From contig CAYLSO010000036.1 of the NCBI GenBank assembly GCA_964386525.1, forward strand, positions 1 to 30,413: a stretch of DNA of 30,413 nt, given 5' to 3'. Both the position numbers and the translations under genes were made by a program. Positions 1 to 6,536 of the stretch are shown piece by piece (within the stretch, counting starts at the first letter, position 1; every line of letters begins with the position of its first letter). The notes under the pieces are model-generated. The model saw only the letters and a list, made by a program, of their open reading frames with translations, searched no databases and was not told the origin of the DNA. The stretch comes from CAYLSO01 sp964386525 (GTDB taxonomy: Bacteria; Eisenbacteria; RBG-16-71-46; DASYSL01).

Positions 1-597
1 AACTTCCACGAGTCGCTCAACCTCAAGCCGCTGTTCATGGAGTTGCGACGGCGCGTGGTCAGCGCGCAGGGAACGGCGAAGACCCCGGCGGCTCGAGCCG
101 AGAAAGCCGAGTACCTCGACCGGCTGGAGACCATGGGACGCGAGATCGTGCGCCGGCAGATGATCATCCTGGAGGGCGTCGGCAAGCGGTTCGACCGGAC
201 GGTCGACTTGACCGGCGATCCCGGCGGCACGAGCCTGGAGCCCGCGACGCTGACGCTCGACGGCGTCTCGACGACCTTCGCGATGGACGTCCTGGGCGTC
301 GATCGGGTGAACCGCGAGGTCCGGATCGGCCTCAACATCGAGACGCCGGACCCCGAGCAGGGTCGCCAGACGAAGGTGGCGACCTTCAGCGTCAGCTACT
401 TCGACTTCCCGATGATCGACAACACGCGTCTGGTGGGCGGCCAGCGCTGCGCGGCCGTGCTGAACAACATCTCCGACCAGTCCGCCGACCTCACGCTCGT
501 GCTCTTCCCCGGGACGTACGCGAGCCTGAAGGAGAAGCCCTACTACAACGAGGTGATCGAGAGCGTCCTGGACGCGAACAAGCGGCTGGGGCCCTGA
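1..597 (+). CDS. C-terminal part of an unrecognised protein (5' end outside window)
   Basis: The frame is open from base 1 and ends in TGA at 595-597, so the gene begins upstream; the ATG at 37 is just an internal methionine. The visible 198 residues have a charged, Arg/Glu/Ala-rich helical start (roughly the first 60 residues, possibly coiled coil). A beta-rich part with alternating hydrophobic residues follows, including a region around SVSYFDFPMIDNTRL. I do not recognise a family and see no catalytic motif or membrane segment in this part. A cytoplasmic or periplasmic structural protein is possible, but function cannot be assigned. Codon use (G/C in third position) matches the surrounding genes, which supports real coding. 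Confidence 0.8.
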   Translation, partial: NFHESLNLKPLFMELRRRVVSAQGTAKTPAARAEKAEYLDRLETMGREIVRRQMIILEGVGKRFDRTVDLTGDPGGTSLEPATLTLDGVSTTFAMDVLGVDRVNREVRIGLNIETPDPEQGRQTKVATFSVSYFDFPMIDNTRLVGGQRCAAVLNNISDQSADLTLVLFPGTYASLKEKPYYNEVIESVLDANKRLGP

Positions 598-667
598 GTG
601 GGGGAGCCTGGCGTCCGGGCCTGATCCTGCCGCAAAAGCGCGCTCCGGCGCCGATGTCCGGCCGGCT

Positions 668-886
668 TCAGATCCGGAGGAGGATCCTGCGCAGCACCAG
701 CATCGCCACCACCAGCAGGAGACAGCTCAGCGCGAAGGCTGCCGCCCAAACATCCCACATGTCGCGGCGGTGCTTCTCGGTGTGCCTGCGGTGAACCCGT
801 CGGGGGTGGGCGCGGCGCCGCGCGACCCCCTGCCGCGGCCGGTAGTCCTCTCCCATGGTCGCCTCGACTGTCGCCCCGGGATTCAT
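668..886 (-). CDS. Small single-pass membrane protein, hypothetical (72 aa)
   Basis: The first part is very basic (RPRQGVARRRAHPRRVHRRHT). A C-terminal hydrophobic segment at about residues 45-64 (AAAFALSCLLLVVAMLVL) is followed by RRILLRI. That pattern predicts a tail-anchored or single-pass inner-membrane protein. I chose the start at 886 because a good Shine-Dalgarno, GGTGAGG, lies 5-6 nt upstream on the minus strand; a second ATG at 856 would give 62 residues. A TATAAT box lies about 58 nt upstream. It is convergent with the gene ending at 597 and divergent from the lipoprotein at 1020. No family recognised; the function is unknown. Confidence 0.5.
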   Translation of the reverse strand: MNPGATVEATMGEDYRPRQGVARRRAHPRRVHRRHTEKHRRDMWDVWAAAFALSCLLLVVAMLVLRRILLRI

Positions 887-943
887 GAGACACCTCACCG
901 TGGGGAGTGTGGCGCGTGGTCGGGGCGATTCGGCCAGACAACG

Positions 944-949
944 ATTATA
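944..949 (-). promoter_or_regulatory. Candidate -10 box TATAAT for the small membrane protein
   Basis: The minus strand reads a perfect TATAAT here, about 58 nt before the start codon at 886, in an otherwise very GC-rich divergent intergenic region (887-1019). No good -35 hexamer is visible at 16-18 nt spacing, so this is a candidate only. Confidence 0.4.
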
Positions 950-1019
950 CGCCGCGGGAATCGAGCATCGATACGACGATGCGCGGGCGCTCGAACCGCA
1001 AACAGCCTGTAGAGGCAGA

Positions 1020-1814
1020 GTGAACATCACTGTGGTCAAGCGGGCGGGGGGCAACCCCGTGGCGCGCCGCGGCGTTGCGGTCGCTCTCGTCATTCTGGCT
1101 GCCACAGCGCTGGCGAGTCTTCTCGCAGGCTGCTCCCGGCGCGCGGCCGAGCGGCCGCAGGCCCCGACGTCGGCGGACACGCTCGCCAACGGCCTCCCGC
1201 GCGCCCTGACCCCCGACCTCGCATCCTGGGCGCAAGTCTGGCGCCGCGCGATTCCCGGCTTCGAGGCCGACTCGCTCGCGTGGGAAGGCTCCGCGCCGTT
1301 CCGGTTCGACTACGCCTGGGCCGGCGCGGGCGGCGCCCCGGACGACATCCGAAGCCGGGCGCGCGTCAGGGTGCTGTCTCCCGACTCGACACGCTCTCTC
1401 GACTTCGACATGTATCTCGACTTCGACCGGGACGACCGCGGAGCGATCCGGCTCCTGCGCGAGCCGGACTCGGCGCCGGTCCTCGCCGATTTCCGGAGCG
1501 ACACGCTGTGGCAGGTGGCGTTCTGCGGCACCGTGTGTGCCTTCGACGGCGCCTACTGGGTGGATGCCGAGCGCTTCGCGCTGACGGGGACGACCCGGTC
1601 GGGCCCGGCGGCGGACGGGCCGAGGCAGGGATTCCTGGACATCTACGACCTGCGCACGCGAATGAAGTCGAGGTGGGTGATCCGGCTCGCGGACGACCGG
1701 GAGTACGGCCGGTACGCCGCCGCCAGCGATTCCTCGCTGATCGCGCGCCTTGAAGGCGCTGGGTTCCCGGGCCGGCGCACACCTGTCGCCGGCGCCGGGA
1801 ATCGATTACAATGA
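1020..1814 (+). CDS. Predicted outer- or inner-membrane lipoprotein, unknown function (264 aa)
   Basis: The GTG at 1020 was chosen because a GAGG Shine-Dalgarno lies 4 nt upstream, and because it gives a clean type II signal peptide: basic n-region with K7/R8 and R16/R17, hydrophobic stretch 19-35, lipobox LAGC with C38 as the lipidated cysteine. The mature part has no recognised domain. It is rich in Asp/Arg/Ala, with a central segment LDFDMYLDFDRDD and a single CGTVC pair around residues 170-174 that could form a disulfide. The C-terminus is not conserved-looking. It ends 52 nt before the next secreted-protein gene and may be cotranscribed with it. Function unknown. Confidence 0.75.
   Translation: MNITVVKRAGGNPVARRGVAVALVILAATALASLLAGCSRRAAERPQAPTSADTLANGLPRALTPDLASWAQVWRRAIPGFEADSLAWEGSAPFRFDYAWAGAGGAPDDIRSRARVRVLSPDSTRSLDFDMYLDFDRDDRGAIRLLREPDSAPVLADFRSDTLWQVAFCGTVCAFDGAYWVDAERFALTGTTRSGPAADGPRQGFLDIYDLRTRMKSRWVIRLADDREYGRYAAASDSSLIARLEGAGFPGRRTPVAGAGNRLQ
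1807..1812 (+). promoter_or_regulatory. Candidate -10 box TACAAT before the LTD/PHP protein
   Basis: TACAAT matches the sigma-70 -10 consensus at five of six positions. It overlaps the last codons of the upstream lipoprotein and sits 54 nt before the start at 1867. The -35 region is poor (no TTG at 16-18 nt), so confidence is low. Confidence 0.25.
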
Positions 1815-1866
1815 GGGTGCGCCGCGACGTGGTGTCCGGCTCCCAACCCCTTGGAGGCCCTCCCCG

Positions 1867-4146
1867 ATGGGCCACGCATCCCGTGTCCGCGGTCCCCTGA
1901 CCCTTGTCGCACTCCTCGGCCTCGGCGCCGGTGCCGCCATGCTTGCCCTGGCGGGAGCCCCGGGCCCGGCCGCGGCCCAGATCGTCATCAACGAGATCCT
2001 GCCTAACCCTTCCGGCGACGACATCGGCACCGAGCGCATCGAGATCTACAACGCCGGCACCGCGGCCGTGGATCTGACCGGCTGGGCGATCGATGACGCC
2101 GCCACCATCGATGAAGCCGCCGTGCGCTGCCGCATCCCCGAGGACTTCGACACCGCGCTGTGCCCGGGGAGCGCCATCATCGGCCCCGGGGAGTTCCGCG
2201 TGATCAAGGGGCAGAGCACCGCGGCGTTCCTCAACAACACCGGGGACGACGTCTATCTGGTCTCGGACCGGCTGCTCTCGGCCACGGTCGTCCACCTCGT
2301 CCACTACCCGAGCGCTTCGGCGCAGGTGGACAGCGTGTGGGCGGCGATTCCCAACGGTTCCTCGAACTTCGCCTGGCGCGGGAAGACCCTGTGCGGCTCG
2401 AACGGAAGCACCGGGGACGTGGTGGCGCCGGGCGCCGTGAGCGATCTGCTGGCCGCGCCGGGGGCTTTCCCTGGGGAGATCCGCCTCACCTGGACCGCGC
2501 CCGGAGATGACGGGGCGAGCGGCACGGCGAGCGGCTATGAGATCAAGGTCGCGCACGCGCCCATCACCGCCGGCGACTTCGCTGCCGTGGCCGATCTCGA
2601 CCGCTGGATCGGCGAGCCGCTGCCGGCGGCCGGCGGCACTCCCGAGACCCTGTTCGTCTTCGGCCTCGACCCGGACTCCACCTATTACTTCGCTCTGCGG
2701 ACGCAGGACGAGATCCCGAACACGAGCGGCGTCTCGAACACCTCCGGCGTGGCCCCGCTTGCGGGTTCGCTGCTGGACCCGGATCTCGGCTACTCGGTCT
2801 ACTTCGGGAACCTGCATTCGCACACGGGCTACTCCGACGGCGTGCAGACCCCGACGGCGGCCTACGATTTCGCCCGCTTCGCCGCGCCCACGCCCCTCGA
2901 CTTCCTGGCCGTCACCGACCACAACCACCAGAGCGCCGGCATGTCCCTGCCGAACTACGCGCTGGGGCTGTCGGAGGCCGCGGCCGCGAACGCCGACGGG
3001 GACTTCGTCGCCATCTACGGCCAGGAGTGGGGGCTGTCCGCCAGCGGCCACCTCATCCTCCTCGAGTCGCCCGTGCTGCTCGGCTGGGACGCGGGCAACT
3101 ACGACGTCTTCGTGGCCGAGGGCGACTACGCCAGCCTCTACAGCGCGGCGCTCGCGCATCCGCCGGCGGATTACCCGCCGATCGGGCTGTTCTGCCATCC
3201 GGCAGCCGGCGACTTCAACAGTCTCCAGGTCACGCCGGACGGCAAGGCGCTCATGCATCTCATGTGCCTGGTGAACGGGCCCGCGTTTTCCACTTCGACG
3301 ACCGAGTCCGACGTCGGCAACACCGGCTTCGACGCGGTGTTCCAGGAGGCGCTGCGCAAGGGCTTCCGGGTGTCGCCGACCGCCGATCAGGACAACCACA
3401 ACGCCACCTGGGGCGCCGCCGCCGAGAGCCGCACCGGCGTGCTGGTGACGAGCAAGACCAAGAGCGCCATCCTGTCGGCGCTCGCCGCGAGCCGCAACTA
3501 CGCCAGCCAGGACCACAACGCGGTGGTCGAGTTCTCGGCCGACGGCCACGCCATGGGGGAGGCGTTCACGAGCGCCCAGGGCGTGCGCATCGCGGCCCGC
3601 GTGACCGACCCCGATGCGGGCGACGCGGTGGCGCAGATCGAGCTCTTCCGCGGCATCACCGGCGGTTCCTCGGCGACGCGCGTCGCGGTCAACACCGGCA
3701 GCCCGACGATCGCCTGGCGGGAGCTGCAGTCGTTACCCGCCGGGACCGAGGCGCACTACTATCTGCGCATCCGCATGGCCGACAACCAGAACATCTGGAC
3801 CGGCCCGGTGTACGTGATCTACGACCCGTCCCCGCCGGTGGCGGTGGGGGACGGCCCGGCCGCGGGTTCAGGCATCGCGCTCACCGCGAGCCCGAACCCC
3901 GCGCGCGGCAGCGTGACCGCCGACTTCACGCTGCCGAACCCCGAGGCGCGCGCCGCGCTCGTGGTGTACGACCTGGCGGGCCGGCGGGTGCGCACGCTGC
4001 TCGACCGGCCGCTGGCGGCCGGCGGGCACCGCGTCGTCTGGGATGGCTACGGAGAGAACGGCATCCAGGCCCGCGCCGGCGTCTTCTTCCTCAGGCTTGA
4101 GACCAGCCTCGGCGCGGTCTCCGAGAAGGTGCTGATCCTCAGGTAG
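1867..4146 (+). CDS. Secreted lamin-tail / fibronectin III / PHP (CehA-McbA-like) metal-dependent hydrolase with FlgD-like C-terminal domain
   Basis: The 759-residue protein starts at the ATG preceded by GGAGG (9 nt spacing). It has a Sec signal peptide (about 1-38, ending AAAQ). A lamin-tail-like domain follows (IVINEILPNPSGDD, to about 185), then an Fn3-like domain (about 195-290) and a PHP-type phosphoesterase domain from about 310. Visible metal-site candidates are N-L-H317-S-H319 followed by D324, T-D351-H352-N-H, Q-E387-W, H444 and D509-N-H511. The last 90 residues (SPNPARG ... YDLAGRRVRTL ... GVFFLRL) are the FlgD-like/T9SS-type sorting domain. CehA/McbA-family members act on phosphoesters, carbamates or esters; the substrate here is unknown. 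The protein is predicted to be exported and surface-attached or released. A strong terminator hairpin follows. Confidence 0.88.
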   Translation: MGHASRVRGPLTLVALLGLGAGAAMLALAGAPGPAAAQIVINEILPNPSGDDIGTERIEIYNAGTAAVDLTGWAIDDAATIDEAAVRCRIPEDFDTALCPGSAIIGPGEFRVIKGQSTAAFLNNTGDDVYLVSDRLLSATVVHLVHYPSASAQVDSVWAAIPNGSSNFAWRGKTLCGSNGSTGDVVAPGAVSDLLAAPGAFPGEIRLTWTAPGDDGASGTASGYEIKVAHAPITAGDFAAVADLDRWIGEPLPAAGGTPETLFVFGLDPDSTYYFALRTQDEIPNTSGVSNTSGVAPLAGSLLDPDLGYSVYFGNLHSHTGYSDGVQTPTAAYDFARFAAPTPLDFLAVTDHNHQSAGMSLPNYALGLSEAAAANADGDFVAIYGQEWGLSASGHLILLESPVLLGWDAGNYDVFVAEGDYASLYSAALAHPPADYPPIGLFCHPAAGDFNSLQVTPDGKALMHLMCLVNGPAFSTSTTESDVGNTGFDAVFQEALRKGFRVSPTADQDNHNATWGAAAESRTGVLVTSKTKSAILSALAASRNYASQDHNAVVEFSADGHAMGEAFTSAQGVRIAARVTDPDAGDAVAQIELFRGITGGSSATRVAVNTGSPTIAWRELQSLPAGTEAHYYLRIRMADNQNIWTGPVYVIYDPSPPVAVGDGPAAGSGIALTASPNPARGSVTADFTLPNPEARAALVVYDLAGRRVRTLLDRPLAAGGHRVVWDGYGENGIQARAGVFFLRLETSLGAVSEKVLILR

Positions 4147-4194
4147 GGCGAGCGGCTCCTCGGGCCCGCGGGAGCCGGACTCGCGTGGGATTCG

Positions 4195-4223
4195 GCGCCC
4201 CGGCGGACTCTCCGCCGGGGCGC
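4195..4223 (+). terminator. Rho-independent-type terminator hairpin after the PHP protein
   Basis: A perfect 12-bp stem, GCGCCCCGGCGG with CCGCCGGGGCGC, closes a 5-nt loop (ACTCT). It is followed by TGTCATT, only a weak U tract. It lies 49 nt after the stop at 4146 and before the protease promoter region. Confidence 0.7.
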
Positions 4224-4301
4224 TGTCATTGCCGGGCGGGTGTGATGTAGTCTCCCCACGACCGCGCCGCCGAGCCCGGGCGCCCACCTCCGGAGGCCGT
4301 G

Positions 4302-5642
4302 ATGCGAACCCTCGCTCGATTCGTTCTCGTTTCCGTGCTCTGCCTTGCGACGGCTGGCTACGTTGCGAATTCGTGCGCCTGGGCCCAGGACAATCCGCCC
4401 CCCGCACCGCAGGCAGACGCCGCCACTCCGGGCGTTTCGACCGCGAAATCCGCCGACGACTACGTCGCGGAGGTCCGCGCCGCCTTCACGCCGGAGAGCC
4501 GCGCCTACACCGCCGAGCGCCGGCGGCTGGCCTTCCTCGATCCGCTGGTCTCGATTCTCGTCGCGCTCCTCCTGCTCGCCACCGGGCTGTCGGCCCGTTT
4601 CCGCGACATCGCCGCGCGGGTGAGCCGGCGCCGCTACCTGCAGGTCCTGGTCTACCTCGCGCTGTTCAGCGTCGTCACGTGGCTGATCGGCCTGCCGCTC
4701 GAGTGGTACCGCGACTTCGCCCTCGAGCACCGCTATGGTCTCTCCACCCAGGGCTTCGGCGCCTGGTTCGGAGATTCGGCGAAAGGCGTGGCGATCGGCA
4801 TCGTCATGCTCGGCGTGCTGCCGGTGATGTGGCTCGTGTACATGGCGCTCAAGTCTAGCCCGCGGCGCTGGTGGCTGCGGCTGGCCCTGGGCACCATCCC
4901 GTTCATGATGCTCTTCATGCTGTTGCAGCCGCTCGTCATCGAGCCCGTGTTCAACAAGTTCAAGCCGCTCGCGAACGTCGAGCTGCGCAACCGCATCGTG
5001 GCGCTGGCCGAGCGCGCCGAGATCCCCGGACGCAAGGTGCTCGAGGCCGACAAGAGCAAGCAGACGACCAAGTACAACGCCTACGTGAGCGGCTTCGGGG
5101 CCTCGCAGCGGATCGTGCTGTGGGACACCACCCTGAAAGGCATGCAGGAGGACGAGATCCTCTTCGTCATGGCCCACGAGATGGGCCACTACAAGCTCGG
5201 CCACATCTGGCTGAGCATCCTGTTCACCGGCGCTTTGGGCTTCGTCGTTTTCTGGGTGGGGTCGCTCGCCGTCAACGGCCTGACGGCGCGCTACGGGCCG
5301 CGCTGGGGCTTCCGCGAGGTGGGGGACCTCGCGTCTTTGCCCTTACTGCTGGCGGTCCTCACCGTCGTCGGCTTCCTGATCCAGCCGGCCACCAATTCCT
5401 TCTCGCGCTGGATGGAGCGCGACTCCGACACCTTCGGCCTCGAGATGACGCAGGCCAACGACGCCGCGGCGCGCGCCTTCATCAAGCTCGGCTCGCAGAA
5501 CAAGTCCGACCCGGAGCCCAGCGCATTCATCAAGGCCTGGCTCTACACGCACCCGCCGCTCGTCGAGCGCGTGCGCTACGCGGGCGAGTACCGCCCGTGG
5601 GAGAGCGGACAGCCGAACCGGAAGTTCAAGCCGAAGCGTTAG
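4302..5642 (+). CDS. M48 family (Ste24/CAAX prenyl protease 1-like) integral membrane metalloprotease
   Basis: The 446-residue protein has the M48A layout. A signal-like N-terminal segment ending in CAWA is followed by several membrane spans (about residues 80-100, 115-133, 165-183, 195-215, 305-325 and 345-365). The zinc motif is H292-E293-M-G-H296, with the third ligand E372 in ERDSD. The Ste24 family cleaves C-terminal to prenylated cysteines in eukaryotes; bacterial members are thought to degrade membrane or misfolded proteins. The C-terminal THPP..ER..YA motif is typical of the family. I start at ATG 4302 because GGAGG is 5 nt upstream; the adjacent GTG at 4299 is too close to it. It is preceded by a terminator and so is probably transcribed on its own. 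The first 35 residues would be exported. Confidence 0.93.
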   Translation: MRTLARFVLVSVLCLATAGYVANSCAWAQDNPPPAPQADAATPGVSTAKSADDYVAEVRAAFTPESRAYTAERRRLAFLDPLVSILVALLLLATGLSARFRDIAARVSRRRYLQVLVYLALFSVVTWLIGLPLEWYRDFALEHRYGLSTQGFGAWFGDSAKGVAIGIVMLGVLPVMWLVYMALKSSPRRWWLRLALGTIPFMMLFMLLQPLVIEPVFNKFKPLANVELRNRIVALAERAEIPGRKVLEADKSKQTTKYNAYVSGFGASQRIVLWDTTLKGMQEDEILFVMAHEMGHYKLGHIWLSILFTGALGFVVFWVGSLAVNGLTARYGPRWGFREVGDLASLPLLLAVLTVVGFLIQPATNSFSRWMERDSDTFGLEMTQANDAAARAFIKLGSQNKSDPEPSAFIKAWLYTHPPLVERVRYAGEYRPWESGQPNRKFKPKR

Positions 5643-5695
5643 GGGTGGGCGCCCCCCAAGGGAGCGCTCGGCACATTCTGGGAAGCGCGCAAGCG

Positions 5696-5728
5696 GAGGG
5701 CCCGGGAGGCATCTGCCCCCGGGTCCTC
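5696..5728 (+). terminator. Probable terminator hairpin after the M48 protease
   Basis: GAGGGCCCGGG pairs with CCCGGGTCCTC (11 bp, one G-U) around an 11-nt loop, 53 nt after the stop at 5642. Only ATT follows, so the U tract is weak. Confidence 0.5.
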
Positions 5729-5729
5729 A

Positions 5730-5745
5730 TTCGAGCGCGCTCGAA
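5730..5745 (+). repeat. Perfect 16-bp palindrome TTCGAGCGCGCTCGAA
   Basis: A fully self-complementary 16-mer lies directly after the terminator-like hairpin and 18 nt before the next ORF. A perfect palindrome of this length suits a dimeric regulator site, but it could also be part of the terminator region. No regulator gene is adjacent. Confidence 0.4.
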
Positions 5746-5760
5746 CCTGCCTCGGGACGG

Positions 5761-5880
5761 TCAGTGCTCCAGCGCCACGCTCTTGGCGGATACGGTGCGT
5801 CCTCCGGAGCGGAGCCGCACGAGACACACCCGCCGGGATCGCCGCGCCCGCGGGCGGGAGGACGTGCCGTCGCGCCCGCC
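5761..5880 (-). pseudogene. Relic of a FlgD-like/T9SS-type C-terminal sorting domain with frameshifts
   Basis: Read on the minus strand, the last codons before the TGA at 5763-5761 encode LVRLRSGGRTVSAKSVALEH. That is the typical end of the FlgD-like C-terminal domains seen in full in this window at 4146 and 10478. Just upstream the matching motif PAGV lies in a different frame (about 5824-5835), and the preceding RDGT lies again in the first frame, so at least two indels separate them. No long upstream ORF in a consistent frame carries the rest of such a protein. This looks like the decayed 3' end of a secreted-protein gene, now antisense to the small ORF at 5764-6123. Sequencing error is an alternative explanation for the shifts. 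Confidence 0.5.
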
Positions 5881-6123
5881 GTCGCTGTCGCCCCGTGCGC
5901 CCTGTGGCCGGCCGTGAGTCATGCCTGCGCCGTGTGCGTCGCTGCCACGGAGCGCAACCGCGGAGGGTTCCTCGGCACCACCGTGCTGTTGTCGGTTCTG
6001 CCGCTCGGCATGATCGGCCCCGACCTGTGGTGGCTGCCCCGCCGCGGGCGGGGGTTCCTGGCGGGTGAGTTTGAGGAGAGAGACGTGCTGCCGGCGGGAG
6101 AAACGGCGCCCGAGTCGAAGTAG
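5764..6123 (+). CDS. Small putative membrane protein with CxxC motif (start uncertain)
   Basis: The convincing part is the C-terminal 69 residues: ACAVC (CxxC) directly after a signal-peptide-like stretch, then GGFLGTTVLLSVLPLGMIG, one membrane span, then WWLPRRGRG and an acidic tail. Small proteins of this shape, with an exported CxxC followed by a TT..LS.LPL.MIG span, occur in other Gram-negative genomes as uncharacterised proteins; that is recollection, not a search. The only in-frame start able to include a signal peptide is the GTG at 5764. It has a weak ribosome site and a 31-residue n-region overlapping the antisense relic. A GTG near 5914 would remove the signal. The gene may itself be damaged at its 5' end. 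Function unknown; a redox or copper role would be a guess from CxxC. Confidence 0.45.
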   Translation: MLQRHALGGYGASSGAEPHETHPPGSPRPRAGGRAVAPAVAVAPCALWPAVSHACAVCVAATERNRGGFLGTTVLLSVLPLGMIGPDLWWLPRRGRGFLAGEFEERDVLPAGETAPESK

Positions 6124-6357
6124 AGCCGCCGACCATTGGTCTCCGCGGCCGACTGATGCTCAGGCTCGTGATCGGAGAACACGCTGTGCGGCGAATTCCC
6201 GTCCGCTCCGCGGCCGAACGAGATCACGTCACCCCACTACATGATGCAGCGCATACAAGTGCGGCAGAGCTCGCGCCGGATGCGCTGCGCCATCCAAGAA
6301 ATTGCCTGCTTCGCCCGACTGCGGTCCCCGATATGGCGAATCTCGCTGCGATTCACC

Positions 6358-6386
6358 TTGCGACCCCAGAGGCACTTCGCTAGAAG
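6358..6386 (+). promoter_or_regulatory. Candidate sigma-70 promoter for the IPT-repeat protein
   Basis: TTGCGA (6358-6363) and TAGAAG (6381-6386) are separated by 17 nt; each matches four of six consensus bases. Predicted transcription would begin near 6393 and give a leader of about 145 nt that opens with the hairpin at 6400-6426. Confidence 0.35.
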
Positions 6387-6399
6387 TTCGACCTTGAGA

Positions 6400-6426
6400 G
6401 TCCCCCGGATCTGGTGATCCGGGGAC
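6400..6426 (+). other. Stable hairpin near the predicted 5' end of the IPT-protein mRNA
   Basis: GTCCCCCGGATC pairs with GATCCGGGGAC through 11 bp with one bulged C and a TGGT loop. No U tract follows, so it is unlikely to be a simple terminator. A 5'-end stabilising stem or a protein-binding site is possible. Confidence 0.4.
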
Positions 6427-6536
6427 CCGCGCGCGAACTGTGCGTCCCGTCGCGGCGTCCCGAGCCCGACCTGGGATGACTGGCACTGCACCTGCCGCCG
6501 AGGCGATTCGCCGAGGAATCGCCGCATGGAGCCGCC

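Larger units (their letters stand above)
6124..6536. other. 413-nt intergenic region, lower G+C, no convincing gene
   Basis: This gap precedes the IPT-repeat protein. Its G+C is visibly lower than in the neighbouring genes (stretches near 57%). Both strands have short ORFs (for example minus 6237-6527) without recognisable domains, and none has a good ribosome site. It contains the candidate promoter at 6358-6386 and the hairpin at 6400-6426. The lower G+C may mark an old insertion or simply a long 5' region. Confidence 0.5.

Noticed and set aside
1366..3549. Long minus-strand ORF opposite the LTD/PHP protein
   Set aside because: Arg/Gly/Val-rich translation with no motif; the plus strand has signal peptide, metal motifs and sorting domain.
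6237..6527. 96-residue minus-strand ORF in the low-G+C gap
   Set aside because: No recognisable domain, no clear ribosome site, and it would have to start inside the leader of the IPT gene. Kept only as part of the gap note.
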